Source of the DNA: Macellibacteroides fermentans
Lineage (GTDB): Bacteria; Bacteroidota; Bacteroidia; Bacteroidales; Tannerellaceae
NCBI RefSeq assembly: GCF_013409575.1
Contig: NZ_JACCCY010000003.1
Coordinates: forward strand, 328,501 to 392,500
Direction of reading: 5' to 3'
Length of the DNA stretch: 64,000 bases
The translations under genes were made by a program, and so were the position numbers. The notes beneath the pieces are model-generated. The model saw only the letters and a program-made list of their open reading frames with translations, was not told where the DNA came from and did no database searches. This document shows positions 35,766 through 45,191 of this stretch, piece after piece (the stretch's first letter is position 1; each line of letters starts with the position of its first letter).

Positions 35766-36455
35766 TTAACTTTGATTTTTTTCCAATTCAAGAATTGCCG
35801 GAGTAAACAGATAATCTTCCACTTTACTATGTGAAGCCAAATCCTGTTCGCAAGCAAAAATATCGAATAATACACTGTTAAGTAAATTACCACCTTCAGC
35901 TGGATAATATTTAATAATCAGGTTTTTTAGTTCAATAATCTTCATCTCGATCTGGTCGTGCCTTTTCTTGAAAATGGAAATATTATACCGGCTGTCTTTT
36001 TCACCTTTTAACAGTCCCTTTACGTAAGGGAAAACAACCTTCTCTTCGTATTGCATGTGCTTAAAGACCTCTTCTGCATATTCATCAAAAAAGCGAATTA
36101 TGACAAAGGCAACATCTTTTGGGCAGTTATGGATCGCATTCACCAGCTTTTCGCGGATATTAGGCAGTCTGAAATCAAGAAAATAGGTATGAGAATTCTG
36201 TAAATAAGATATCAGCGCCTCCATTGAAAAGCAATCAGACAGGATAGGGGTATCGTGTGAATCGTCCGATAAGAAATTTACCACCGTAAGAAACGTGCAG
36301 GCATCAACATGGTGCATCTTGCAGACCTCTTTTACATTCTTTTCTCCAAACCCAAGAGGAATCCCAAAACGGCTCATCACCAACAGCATGGGGTAATTAT
36401 CACCTATCAGGTCACTCATCTTATCAGTCTCTCTATATTTTCCTTTCCTGTACAT
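35766..36455 (-). CDS. Hemerythrin-domain protein, ScdA/RIC-like
   Basis: The 229-residue protein has an N-terminal ScdA_N/DUF542-like segment (YPMLLVMSRFGIPLGFGEKNV, VCKMHHVDACTFLTVVNFL) and a hemerythrin four-helix domain (about 75-225). Candidate di-iron ligands are His in SHTYFLDFR and in AIHNC, the His-x3-Glu of HMQYEEKVVFPY, the His of KRHDQIEMK and the His-x4-Asp of HSKVEDYLF. RIC/ScdA proteins repair iron-sulfur clusters or respond to NO and oxygen. Its coupling to an atypical LuxR regulator suggests sensing. A second Met 12 codons in (36419) is an alternative start. Confidence 0.8.
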   Translation of the reverse strand: MYRKGKYRETDKMSDLIGDNYPMLLVMSRFGIPLGFGEKNVKEVCKMHHVDACTFLTVVNFLSDDSHDTPILSDCFSMEALISYLQNSHTYFLDFRLPNIREKLVNAIHNCPKDVAFVIIRFFDEYAEEVFKHMQYEEKVVFPYVKGLLKGEKDSRYNISIFKKRHDQIEMKIIELKNLIIKYYPAEGGNLLNSVLFDIFACEQDLASHSKVEDYLFTPAILELEKNQS

Positions 36456-36679
36456 AAATCAATCGTTTGTAAAATTCTAATTTCAAATATACTTCTTTTT
36501 CCTTTTATTCAACTATACAACAAAGAAGAAGGAATTTATTTTACACAAATAGTTCAGTATTTCAATTTATTCACAAATGAACTGAATAATATCCAATAAA
36601 CAGCATCCTTTGGGAAACAGATTTACTGCATATCCCTCAATCTAGGTATCACACAAAAAAATATACATATAGATAGGTA

Positions 36680-36710
36680 TTGCATCAGCTATCTGGTCAG
36701 CCTATCTTTG
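36680..36710 (+). promoter_or_regulatory. Promoter of the putative small RNA
   Basis: TTG (36680-36682), a 20-bp spacer and TATCTTTG (36703-36710) are an excellent consensus match, 270 bp before the next gene and upstream of a terminator. Confidence 0.55.
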
Positions 36711-36716
36711 TCTATA

Positions 36717-36854
36717 TAATTTAGACACTGTAATTGCTATATCAGTAACTTGCTAATTATATAAGCATATAAGATAATGATGAGAACAAGATGTTTTTCT
36801 ATTAGTTGATCTTGTTAAAAGAAAAGCTTTTCTGTGAAGAAAGGCTCTTTTTTT
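36717..36854 (+). ncRNA. Putative small RNA or leader transcript
   Basis: A transcript starting about 7 bp after the -7 element and ending at the terminator would be about 138 nt. It contains a 10-codon ORF (36777-36809, MMRTRCFSIS then TGA). A hairpin AACAAGAT (36785-36792)/ATCTTGTT (36809-36816) overlaps the ORF end. A terminator follows: AGCTTTTCT (36825-36833), GTGA loop, AGAAAGGCT (36838-36846), then T7. This could be a free sRNA or an attenuator for the kinase gene; the kinase has its own promoter. No homology to a known RNA family is claimed. Confidence 0.4.
36825..36854 (+). terminator. Terminator of the putative small RNA
   Basis: A 9-bp stem with one non-Watson-Crick pair and a GTGA loop is followed by CTTTTTTT. 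It stands well inside the intergenic region rather than after a gene. Confidence 0.65.
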
Positions 36855-36907
36855 GTCTACACGAAACCGTTATCCACACAACCTTATATTTTCAGCACCG
36901 GATGACA

Positions 36908-36936
36908 TTGAAAAATCTAATTATTCTTTATATTTG
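36908..36936 (+). promoter_or_regulatory. Promoter of the hybrid histidine kinase gene
   Basis: TTG (36908-36910), an 18-bp spacer and TATATTTG (36929-36936) match the consensus, 42 bp before the start codon. Confidence 0.5.
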
Positions 36937-36978
36937 TCCGGAGAAGTAATCTGACTGATAAGCAATCTGTTCCCTGAA

Positions 36979-39648
36979 ATGAAAAATTATCTGCCTCCCT
37001 TGCATACGATTCTCTTATTCCTGCGTGTCTTTATATTGTGTATAGGGATAGCCATTCCTTTTCAATCATTTGCAAAGGCAGAAAATCCGATTCTAATTAT
37101 CAGCTCTTATAACCCTGATACCCGGAATACAACGCAATGTATCACCACCTTTGCTGATGCCTACCACAAACTTGGCGGCAAGCAGCAGATTGTTATTGAA
37201 AACATGAACTGCAAAAGCCTGCCAGAGGCTAATAGCTGGAAAAGCCGGATGACTGGAATTCTTTCTAAATACAGCGAAGAGAATAAGCCATCCGCAATCG
37301 TAATCCTGGGGCAGGAAGCCTGGGCATCGTATCTATCTGTAAATCCTTCCGAATTCAGGGAAACTCCATTGGTCTGCGGAATGGTTAGCAGTAACACCCT
37401 CTTGCTTCCCGACTCCATCCCTTCCGTAAACATTTGGGAACCCGAAGCTTTTTATATTGATAAACTCGAGCATAGCCAGCCCATACACGGCATCTTTTAC
37501 GAATACAATATTGAAAAGAATATTGACCTGATAAAAAGACTGTATCCGGAAACTAAAAACATAGCATTGGTTACAGATAACAGCTTTGGAGGCCTGGCAC
37601 TCCAATCCATCGTAGTTCAGGAATTCAAAAAACATCCGGAACTGACATTGATCAGACTAGACGGGCGAAAAAACAATATATACGAGATAAGTAAACAAAT
37701 ACAGGAGTTTCCACCCAACACCGCCATCCTGTTAGGAACCTGGCGGGTAGACATAAGTGAAGGTTACTATATAGGGAATGCAACTTACAGCATGATGTCT
37801 GCCAATCCTCACATTCCGGCCTTCACAATCACATCAGTGGGACTCGGACATTGGGCAATGGGCGGACATATTCCTCAATATCGTAATCAGGGGGCAGATC
37901 TTGCACAAGAAGTCATGCAGACTCTTAGCCGTAAGAATACGGATAATGAATTAAAGAAGATTACCATTCCCAATATATACAAATTTGAGGTAAATAAACT
38001 GAAGGAGATGAATATCTCCCGAGAGGTTTTACCCGAGTTTTCTGTATTTGAAGGAGAAAGCATATCTCCTCTCATCCGCTATAAATATGAGATTCTGGTT
38101 GTGATAACCATATTGCTGGTTATATTTTGTTTTACCGGACTCTATTTTTACATTCGGAATAAAAATCTGAAAGATCACTTGCTGGACGTGGAAAAAGACA
38201 ACCTGATCATTCTGAACAACATCAAATCCTCCATTAAGTTTGTAACCCCTCAGTATACCGTTAAATGGAGTAATCAGGTGCCCTTTTACTGCCGTTCTAT
38301 CAATGGCAAGAAATACAGCTGCCTCTCGTCCGGTTCACTCGAAGACTTCTGTCCGAATTGTCCGGTTACCAGAGCCATACATACCAAAGAGATGGCAGAG
38401 GTCACAAACGAATACCAGAAAAAAAAATATGTCCGTATTCTGGCTAATCCGATACTGGATAAAAAAAACAATGTAACCGGCGTAGTGGTGAAGGCCGAAG
38501 ACGTAACAGAACAGAAACGTATCGAGAACGAACTTCGCGAAGCTAAAGAACATGCAGAAGAGTCGGATCGCTTAAAGTCAGCATTTCTAGCCAACATGAG
38601 TCATGAAATACGGACTCCCCTCAATGCCATTGTTGGATTTTCAGGACTTCTCGCCTCGGCAGCAGACCAACAGGACAAAGACGAATACGTGCATATTATA
38701 AACAGCAACAACGAAGTCTTGCTACAACTTATCAACGACATACTCGACTTGGCCAAAATTGAAGCCGGCACGCTCGAGTTTATCAAGACTGAAGTAAATA
38801 TAAATAATCTTCTCTCGGAAATCGAGGGAAGTTACAAGCTGAAAGTTGACCGGCAGGTACAGCTATCCTTTATTGAAAAACAACCGCATTGTATAATTAA
38901 AACAGACAAAAACCGGGTATTGCAGGTTATTACCAATTTCATAAACAATGCTATTAAATTCACCACAGAAGGCAGCATCACCTTTGGCTACAGGGTGTAC
39001 GATAATGAAATTTACTTTTATGTAACCGATACAGGGTGTGGCTTTAGTGAGAAAGAGGCTCAAAAGGTATTTCAACGCTTTGTAAAATTAAACAGTTTCT
39101 CGCAGGGAACGGGACTTGGGCTCTCCATCTGCCAGATGATTGTTGAGCGTTTAGGAGGAACAATCGGTGTAAACTCAGAAAAGGGTAAAGGTTCTACTTT
39201 CTGGTTCACATTACCCTACGAACCTGTTAGGAAAACAGATCCGATCACGATAGCTCCCAAAGCGGCTTCCGAATCAACCGAAAAGAAAAATACGCTGTTG
39301 ATAGCAGAAGATAATGAGAGTAATTTCCGGCTTTATGAAGCAATGCTGAAGCAATACCGCATCTTTCATGCAAAAGACGGAAAAGAAGCTGTAAAGTTTT
39401 TTTCCGAGATAAATCCCGATTTAATTCTGATGGATATAAAAATGCCTGAAATGGATGGCTACGAAGCTGTTAGGATTATCAGGGAAACAGACAATAACAT
39501 CCCTGTAATTGCGGTGACGGCTTTTGCATTTGGAGAGGATGAACAACGCATCCTTGAGAGTGGATTCAATTCATACCTATCCAAACCGATCAAAAAGGAG
39601 GTATTACATAAAACGATTCAGGAGTTGTTACAGCAAAAGGATTTATAA
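36979..39648 (+). CDS. Hybrid sensor histidine kinase with periplasmic binding-like domain and Cys-rich PAS
   Basis: The 889-residue protein has a signal/anchor at the N-terminus (about 10-32) and a periplasmic region to about 370 resembling ABC-type substrate-binding sensor domains ([19 protein letters not shown]). Next come a transmembrane helix (about 371-393), a PAS-like domain, HisKA with phospho-acceptor His542 ([14 protein letters not shown]), HATPase_c ([28 protein letters not shown]) and a receiver with Asp819 ([13 protein letters not shown]). The PAS region contains Cys438, Cys448, Cys458 and Cys461 (CPNCP), which could bind a metal, cluster or heme or form a disulfide. The phosphorelay output partner is not encoded next to it. 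Its stop is 7 bp from the convergent SDR stop. Confidence 0.9.
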   Translation: MKNYLPPLHTILLFLRVFILCIGIAIPFQSFAKAENPILIISSYNPDTRNTTQCITTFADAYHKLGGKQQIVIENMNCKSLPEANSWKSRMTGILSKYSEENKPSAIVILGQEAWASYLSVNPSEFRETPLVCGMVSSNTLLLPDSIPSVNIWEPEAFYIDKLEHSQPIHGIFYEYNIEKNIDLIKRLYPETKNIALVTDNSFGGLALQSIVVQEFKKHPELTLIRLDGRKNNIYEISKQIQEFPPNTAILLGTWRVDISEGYYIGNATYSMMSANPHIPAFTITSVGLGHWAMGGHIPQYRNQGADLAQEVMQTLSRKNTDNELKKITIPNIYKFEVNKLKEMNISREVLPEFSVFEGESISPLIRYKYEILVVITILLVIFCFTGLYFYIRNKNLKDHLLDVEKDNLIILNNIKSSIKFVTPQYTVKWSNQVPFYCRSINGKKYSCLSSGSLEDFCPNCPVTRAIHTKEMAEVTNEYQKKKYVRILANPILDKKNNVTGVVVKAEDVTEQKRIENELREAKEHAEESDRLKSAFLANMSHEIRTPLNAIVGFSGLLASAADQQDKDEYVHIINSNNEVLLQLINDILDLAKIEAGTLEFIKTEVNINNLLSEIEGSYKLKVDRQVQLSFIEKQPHCIIKTDKNRVLQVITNFINNAIKFTTEGSITFGYRVYDNEIYFYVTDTGCGFSEKEAQKVFQRFVKLNSFSQGTGLGLSICQMIVERLGGTIGVNSEKGKGSTFWFTLPYEPVRKTDPITIAPKAASESTEKKNTLLIAEDNESNFRLYEAMLKQYRIFHAKDGKEAVKFFSEINPDLILMDIKMPEMDGYEAVRIIRETDNNIPVIAVTAFAFGEDEQRILESGFNSYLSKPIKKEVLHKTIQELLQQKDL

Positions 39649-39655
39649 CGATGAA

Positions 39656-40414
39656 TCAATCCAGATAAATCATCTTTTTAGTCATCCCTCCGTCAACGAC
39701 TACATTCTGTCCATTAATAAAATCGTTTTCAGGAGCACACAAGAAAATACAGGTCCGCGCAATATCATCGGGCGTCCCTACCCTGCCCGAAGGATGCTGC
39801 TTATGATCGGCATCCGACAACATTTCGTAAGCTGTATGCTGAATCCATCCGGGACTTATTGAATTTACAGTGATTGCATATTCGCTGAAAGAGATTGCAA
39901 GCGCATGAGTTAAAGAGACAATCCCTCCTTTAGAGGCAGCATATCCTTCGGAACCCGGCTCACTCATCAGGTAGCGTGTAGAGGCTATATTAACGATACG
40001 TCCGTAGCGTTTCTTTCCCTCCGGCGTATTCCGTTGTACAGCCAACGCCTGCGAGGTGATAAATACGGGTCGCAGATTGGTAGCCAATATCCGGTCAAAC
40101 TGCTCCAACGTTGTTTCTGTGAGAGGAGAAAACTGACTTATCCCCACGTTATTAATGATAATATCCAGGGTACCCCAGCGCTGAAACAATAGATCCATCA
40201 CCCCCAACAGCCGGTTTTCGTCGGTAACATCCACTTTATAAAACAAAACAGTATTGGACAACTCGGAGCTTAACTGGTCGCCTGCCTCTTTATCATAATC
40301 ACAAAAGGCAACTTTGGCTCCGGCCTTTGCAAACATACAGACAATAGCCCGGCCGATGCCTTTAGCTCCACCGGTTACAAAAACATATTTCCCAGCAAAT
40401 CCTTCCATATCCAT
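39656..40414 (-). CDS. SDR-family NAD(P)-dependent oxidoreductase
   Basis: The start chosen is the ATG at 40414 (MDMEGFAGKYVFVTGG), giving 252 residues; 40408 is equally possible. The frame extends 32 codons further upstream, but that part overlaps the trpS terminator and has no domain sense. The Rossmann motif is TGGAKGIG (14-21), NNVG follows, and the catalytic Tyr-x3-Lys is in GYAASKGG; the C-terminal VVVDGG is typical of classical SDRs. The substrate is unknown. Confidence 0.87.
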   Translation of the reverse strand: MDMEGFAGKYVFVTGGAKGIGRAIVCMFAKAGAKVAFCDYDKEAGDQLSSELSNTVLFYKVDVTDENRLLGVMDLLFQRWGTLDIIINNVGISQFSPLTETTLEQFDRILATNLRPVFITSQALAVQRNTPEGKKRYGRIVNIASTRYLMSEPGSEGYAASKGGIVSLTHALAISFSEYAITVNSISPGWIQHTAYEMLSDADHKQHPSGRVGTPDDIARTCIFLCAPENDFINGQNVVVDGGMTKKMIYLD

Positions 40415-40481
40415 TGTATCGTATCTTGTAGTAAAACAACGGGATAACCCTGTATTGTTTTGTAAAACAGATGAAATAAAA

Positions 40482-40517
40482 AGCGAAGAGATACCTTTCT
40501 TCAGGTACATCTTCGCT
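40482..40517 (-). terminator. Terminator of trpS
   Basis: On the minus strand AGCGAAGA and TCTTCGCT form the outer stem with an inner TACCT/AGGTA pairing, followed by TTTTTATTT. It lies between the trpS stop and the SDR start. Confidence 0.8.
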
Positions 40518-40539
40518 ATATATTAGATCTGATTACTTG

Positions 40540-41529
40540 TTAGTAAGCCTTGAAACCTATAATCCGGCGTACATCCTGTATCGTTTTGGCTGCACTTTCG
40601 CGTGCCTTTTCAGCTCCCTGGCGTGCCACCTTCTCCATATAATCCGTATTGGCTGCGATATCAAGGATACGCTCGCGGATAGGAGAACAGAACAGGTTAA
40701 TATCTTCGGCCAGCTGCTTCTTCATATCTCCATATCGAATTTCGCAGTTGGCATACTTTTCGTTGAAATAGTTATATGTATCCTGCGAGGAAACAATCTC
40801 CATCATGGTAAACAGGTTCTCGACAGGCTCCGGCTTCTCACTGTTTGGAACCGTTGGGCCTGCATCGGTAACCGCCTTCATTACCTTCTTCTTAATTGTC
40901 TTCTCATCGTCGATCAGGTAAATTGCGTTTCCTTCTGACTTACCCATCTTTCCTGAACCATCAAGTCCGGGAACTTTCACTGCTTTGTTCGACAAAGAGA
41001 ATGAGGCGGGTTCAGGGAAATAATCCACTCCGTAGAACGTATTGAATCTGCGAGCAAACTTACGGGCCATCTCCATATTCTGCTCCTGGTCTTTTCCAAC
41101 GGGCACCTTAGCTGCCTTATGGATAATAATATCAGAAGCCATCAGCGTTGGATATGTAAGCAACCCGGCATTTACATTTTCCGGCTGTTGACGGGCCTTA
41201 TCCTTGAATGACGTCGTGCGTTCCAACTCTCCCAGATAAGCATTCATATTCAGATAAAGATAGAGCTCCAACACCTCGCGAACATCGCTTTGAACATAAA
41301 TGGTTGCCTTTTCGGGATCAATACCACAAGCCAGGTATTCTGCCAAAATCTTCCTTACACCACTAACAATATTGTCGGGATGCGGATGGGTAGTCAGCGA
41401 ATGCCAGTCTGCGATAAAGAAAAAGCAATTATACTCATTCTGCATCTGCAGAAAACTTTTTACTGCACCGAAATAGTTCCCCAAGTGCAGGTTTCCAGTT
41501 GGCCTGATGCCACTTACTACTGTTTCCAT
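40540..41529 (-). CDS. trpS: Tryptophan--tRNA ligase
   Basis: The 329-residue class I synthetase has the HIGH-type signature near the N-terminus (SGIRPTGNLHLGNYFGAV) and the KMSKS-type loop GKMGKSEGNAIYL; its length is standard. It charges tRNA-Trp. A minus-strand TAACTTTG -7 element lies at 41569-41576. It is divergent from the carB leader. Confidence 0.96.
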   Translation of the reverse strand: METVVSGIRPTGNLHLGNYFGAVKSFLQMQNEYNCFFFIADWHSLTTHPHPDNIVSGVRKILAEYLACGIDPEKATIYVQSDVREVLELYLYLNMNAYLGELERTTSFKDKARQQPENVNAGLLTYPTLMASDIIIHKAAKVPVGKDQEQNMEMARKFARRFNTFYGVDYFPEPASFSLSNKAVKVPGLDGSGKMGKSEGNAIYLIDDEKTIKKKVMKAVTDAGPTVPNSEKPEPVENLFTMMEIVSSQDTYNYFNEKYANCEIRYGDMKKQLAEDINLFCSPIRERILDIAANTDYMEKVARQGAEKARESAAKTIQDVRRIIGFKAY

Positions 41530-41568
41530 ATCTTGTTTCTACGTTTTATATTCTTTAAATTCGAAGGG

Positions 41569-41576
41569 CAAAGTTA
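41569..41576 (-). promoter_or_regulatory. trpS -7 element
   Basis: On the minus strand this reads TAACTTTG, an exact consensus match 40 bp before the trpS start. Confidence 0.5.
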
Positions 41577-41606
41577 GCAAATTTTACAGAGTATTTGTAA
41601 AAAAGG

Positions 41607-41637
41607 TTGACTCATATCCATTAAAGTAATACCTTTG
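41607..41637 (+). promoter_or_regulatory. Promoter of the carB leader
   Basis: TTG (41607-41609), a 20-bp spacer and TACCTTTG (41630-41637) match the consensus. Transcription from here would first cross the leader ORF and a strong terminator before carB. Confidence 0.55.
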
Positions 41638-41662
41638 CAGAAATTTTAGATACAGATAAGAC

Positions 41663-41776
41663 ATGAACGATATAACATACAAGGACAATCCATCCTATTT
41701 TTCGGGTTACCTGTTAGACGATACCGGTCATTTCTTTATTTTTGGAAATATAACTTGTTTATATAGCATGCGTTAG
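41663..41776 (+). CDS. 37-codon leader ORF upstream of carB (tentative)
   Basis: The ORF runs from ATG 41663 to TAG 41776 and would give a 37-residue peptide starting MNDITYKDNPSYFSGYLL and ending LYSMR. Its last two codons lie inside the 5' arm of the terminator hairpin, so a ribosome reaching the stop would disturb the stem. It holds a single Arg codon, the last one, and no run of a regulatory amino acid. It may be a regulatory leader peptide, a small protein or chance; no family is recognised. The Shine-Dalgarno is weak, as is usual in Bacteroidetes. Confidence 0.35.
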   Translation: MNDITYKDNPSYFSGYLLDDTGHFFIFGNITCLYSMR

Positions 41777-41801
41777 TTACTTTTACTAACGCATTTTTTT
41801 T
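41768..41801 (+). terminator. Strong terminator between leader ORF and carB, possible attenuator
   Basis: ATGCGTTAGT (41768-41777) pairs perfectly with ACTAACGCAT (41785-41794) and runs into eight T. It lies 60 bp before the carB start, and no second promoter consensus is seen after it. Confidence 0.8.
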
Positions 41802-41862
41802 GTTTTTAAACGAACAGAACATTCTATAATAATATATTCATAAACAAAACAATCCAATTACA

Positions 41863-44800
41863 ATGGCTAAAAGCGGACTAAAAAAAGTAATTGTACTGGG
41901 CTCGGGCGCCCTTAAAATCGGACAGGCAGGCGAATTTGACTACTCAGGTTCACAGGCACTCAAGGCGCTCAAAGAAGAGGGCATCTATACAGTATTGCTG
42001 AACCCAAACATCGCAACAATTCAGACATCCGAAGGTATTGCCGACAAGGTTTACTTTCTGCCTATCACCCCTTATTTTGTGGAAGAGGTTATAAAGAAAG
42101 AGCAACCGGATGGTATTCTGCTGGCTTTCGGGGGACAAACGGCCTTGAATTGCGGAACCGAACTTTACCTGAGCGGTACGTTGGCTAAATACGGTGTACA
42201 GGTTTTAGGTACTTCCGTTGAGGCGATCATGTATACTGAAGACCGCGACCTGTTTGTTAAGAAGTTGGACGAAGTAGAGGTAAAAACTCCGGTTAGTCAG
42301 GCTGTGGAAAGCATGGCGGATGCAGTTGCAGCCGCCTACAAGATAGGATTTCCGGTGATGATACGCTCTGCTTATGCATTGGGAGGAATGGGTAGTGGTA
42401 TTTGCGCCAACGAAACAGAGTTGCGCAACCTAGCGGAAAGTGCTTTTGCCTACTCTAAACAAATTCTGGTGGAAGAATCGCTCAAAGGATGGAAAGAGAT
42501 TGAGTTTGAAGTGATCCGCGACCGTAAAGACCATTGCTTTACTGTAGTAAGCATGGAAAATGTAGACCCTCTGGGTGTTCATACCGGCGAAAGTATCGTG
42601 GTTGCCCCAACCTGTTCGCTTACGGAAGACGAGCTGACCATGCTTAAGGAGATTTCAACCAAGACAATCCGTCACTTGGGTATTGTGGGAGAATGTAACA
42701 TCCAGTATGCGTTCAATTCTTATACGAACGACTACCGTGTAATTGAAGTAAATGCCCGCCTCAGCCGTTCATCGGCACTGGCATCCAAAGCCAGTGGTTA
42801 CCCGCTTGCTTTTGTGGCAGCCAAACTGGCATTAGGCTATAGCCTGGATGAAATAGGCGAGATGGGAACTCCCAATTCTGCTTACAAAGCTCCGGAAGTT
42901 GACTATATGATTGTAAAGATTCCGCGCTGGGACCTTACCAAATTTGAAGGTGTATCGCGTCAGATCGGTTCAAGCATGAAATCTGTGGGTGAAATCATGT
43001 CTATCGGGCAGAGTTTTGAAGAGATCATGCAGAAAGGTCTTCGTATGATCGGACAAGGTATGCATGGTTTTGTAGGCAATAATGATCTGGAGTTCGACGA
43101 CCTGGATGAAGAACTGGCCAACCCTACCGATTTACGTATTTTTGCCATTGCAAAAGCTTTCGAAAAAGGATATACAGTAGATCGCATATACGAATTATCC
43201 AAAATCAACCCATGGTTCCTTAACAAGCTGAAAAATATCGACGATTACCGGAAGGTATTGGAAAGCTACCACAAAATAGAAGAGGTTCCTGCAGAGGTTT
43301 TACGTGAGGCAAAACGATTGGGATTCTCGGATTTCCAGATTGCCCGTTTTGTAGAAAAACCGCAGGGTAACATGGAGAAAGAGAACCTTAAGGTACGTGC
43401 CTGTCGTAAAAAACTGGGTATTCTTCCCAGTGTAAAACGTATCAACACGATTGCGTCTGAACATCCGGACCTTACCAATTACCTGTACCTGACCTACGAC
43501 GGATCTGATCATGCTATCCCTTACTACCCGAACGATAAGAATGTGGTTATCTTAGGATCGGGTGCATACCGTATCGGTAGCTCGGTAGAATTCGACTGGT
43601 GTTCGGTTAATGCGGCACAAACCGCCCGTAACCTTGGCTATAAGTCGATCATGATCAATTACAACCCTGAAACGGTTTCGACGGATTACGACATGTGCGA
43701 CAAGCTATATTTCGACGAACTTTCCATGGAACGTGTATTGGATGTAATCGACCTGGAAACGCCAAGAGGTGTTATTGTATCTGTGGGCGGACAAATCCCC
43801 AACAACCTGGCCATGAAGCTGCACCGACAGAATGTACCTGTATTGGGAACATCGCCGCTTTCAATCGACCGGGCCGAAAATCGTCATAAATTCTCGGCTA
43901 TGCTCGACCACCTGGGTATCGATCAGCCAATCTGGGGTGAGCTGACCAGCGAAGGCGAAATTGATGCCTTTATCGAAAAGGTTGGCTTCCCTGTGCTTAT
44001 CCGTCCTTCGTACGTACTGTCTGGTGCTGCCATGAATGTTTGTCACACCCGCGAGCAAGTTGAGACCTTCCTTAAGCTGGCTGCTAAAGTATCGAAAGAA
44101 TATCCGGTTGTAGTAACCGAATTCCTTCAGGATGCCAAAGAGATAGAATTCGACGCTGTAGCCCAGAACGGCGAAGTAGTTGAATACGCTATCTCGGAAC
44201 ATGTGGAGTTTGCCGGAGTACACTCCGGAGATGCCACACTGGTTTTCCCGGCTCAAAAAATATACTTCGAAACAGCGCGCCGCATTAAGAAGGTAAGTAA
44301 GATGATTGCCAAGGAGCTTAACATCAGCGGACCTTTCAATATCCAGTATCTGGCAAAGAACAACGAGATTAAGGTTATCGAATGTAACCTCCGTGCATCA
44401 CGCAGCTTCCCGTTTGTTTCTAAGGTGCTGAAACGTAACTTTATCGAAACAGCGACCAAGATTATGCTTAACGCACCCTATACCCAACCTGATAAATCGG
44501 CTTTCGATATTGACTGGATCGGGGTAAAGGCCTCTCAGTTCTCCTTCTCGCGTTTGCATAACGCAGACCCGGTGCTGGGTGTGGACATGTCTTCTACCGG
44601 TGAAGTAGGTTGTATCGGCGAAGATTTCGATGAAGCGTTGCTTTCGTCCATGATTGCGGTAGGCAATACCATTCCTCAAAAGAATATCATGGTATCATCT
44701 GGTGGCGTTAAAAGTAAAGTAGACCTGCTTGAACCTTGCAAATTGCTTGATAAAAACGGATACAACCTGTATGCTACTGCAGGAACAGCCAGCTTCCTTC

Positions 44801-45078
44801 GCGATAACGGAGTGAATGTAACCACGGTTTCCTGGCCCGACGAAGAGGGAGAGAACAACGTGATGGAAATGTTTAGTCAGCATGCCTTCGACCTGGTGGT
44901 GAATATCCCCAAAGATCACAGCCGCAGGGAGCTAACCAACGGCTATAAGATCAGACGCGCTGCCATCGATCACAATATTCCGTTGCTTACAAATGCCCGT
45001 CTGGCAGGAGCCTTTATAAAAGCATTTACCAGTATGAAGATGGAAGATATCAAGATAAAGAGCTGGCAGGAATATTAA
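41863..45078 (+). CDS. carB: Carbamoyl-phosphate synthase large subunit
   Basis: The 1071-residue protein has the duplicated ATP-grasp organisation of CarB: an N-terminal carboxyphosphate half (GSGALKIGQAGEFDYSG, GGMGSGICAN) and a carbamate half (GSGAYRIGSSVEFDW, EHVEFAGVHSGD), ending in an MGS-like allosteric domain (about 930-1071). It makes carbamoyl phosphate for pyrimidines and arginine. carA is not adjacent, so the small subunit must be encoded elsewhere. A leader ORF and terminator precede it, hinting at attenuation. Confidence 0.96.
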   Translation: MAKSGLKKVIVLGSGALKIGQAGEFDYSGSQALKALKEEGIYTVLLNPNIATIQTSEGIADKVYFLPITPYFVEEVIKKEQPDGILLAFGGQTALNCGTELYLSGTLAKYGVQVLGTSVEAIMYTEDRDLFVKKLDEVEVKTPVSQAVESMADAVAAAYKIGFPVMIRSAYALGGMGSGICANETELRNLAESAFAYSKQILVEESLKGWKEIEFEVIRDRKDHCFTVVSMENVDPLGVHTGESIVVAPTCSLTEDELTMLKEISTKTIRHLGIVGECNIQYAFNSYTNDYRVIEVNARLSRSSALASKASGYPLAFVAAKLALGYSLDEIGEMGTPNSAYKAPEVDYMIVKIPRWDLTKFEGVSRQIGSSMKSVGEIMSIGQSFEEIMQKGLRMIGQGMHGFVGNNDLEFDDLDEELANPTDLRIFAIAKAFEKGYTVDRIYELSKINPWFLNKLKNIDDYRKVLESYHKIEEVPAEVLREAKRLGFSDFQIARFVEKPQGNMEKENLKVRACRKKLGILPSVKRINTIASEHPDLTNYLYLTYDGSDHAIPYYPNDKNVVILGSGAYRIGSSVEFDWCSVNAAQTARNLGYKSIMINYNPETVSTDYDMCDKLYFDELSMERVLDVIDLETPRGVIVSVGGQIPNNLAMKLHRQNVPVLGTSPLSIDRAENRHKFSAMLDHLGIDQPIWGELTSEGEIDAFIEKVGFPVLIRPSYVLSGAAMNVCHTREQVETFLKLAAKVSKEYPVVVTEFLQDAKEIEFDAVAQNGEVVEYAISEHVEFAGVHSGDATLVFPAQKIYFETARRIKKVSKMIAKELNISGPFNIQYLAKNNEIKVIECNLRASRSFPFVSKVLKRNFIETATKIMLNAPYTQPDKSAFDIDWIGVKASQFSFSRLHNADPVLGVDMSSTGEVGCIGEDFDEALLSSMIAVGNTIPQKNIMVSSGGVKSKVDLLEPCKLLDKNGYNLYATAGTASFLRDNGVNVTTVSWPDEEGENNVMEMFSQHAFDLVVNIPKDHSRRELTNGYKIRRAAIDHNIPLLTNARLAGAFIKAFTSMKMEDIKIKSWQEY

Positions 45079-45103
45079 TAAGCCGGACTTTCATCCAATT
45101 AAA

Positions 45104-45146
45104 AAGGGAGACAATACCGATACGAACGGTTTGTCTCCCTTATTTT
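45104..45146 (+). terminator. Terminator of carB
   Basis: AAGGGAGACAA (45104-45114) pairs with TTGTCTCCCTT (45131-45141) with an inner ACCG/CGGT, followed by a T-rich stretch. Confidence 0.85.
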
Positions 45147-45191
45147 ATTGCTTTACTATAGGAACTTAACAAAATTGCCGGTATAGATCTA

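Larger units (their letters stand above)
36456..36978. other. 523-bp intergenic region with a small transcription unit
   Basis: Positions 36456-36675 are AT-rich and show nothing I can name. Positions 36680-36854 hold a promoter, a tiny ORF and a terminator (separate entries). Positions 36908-36936 hold the promoter of the histidine kinase gene. Confidence 0.6.

Noticed and set aside
40415..40510. 32-codon N-terminal extension of the SDR gene
   Set aside because: It overlaps the trpS terminator and has no domain sense; the Rossmann fold starts just after 40414.
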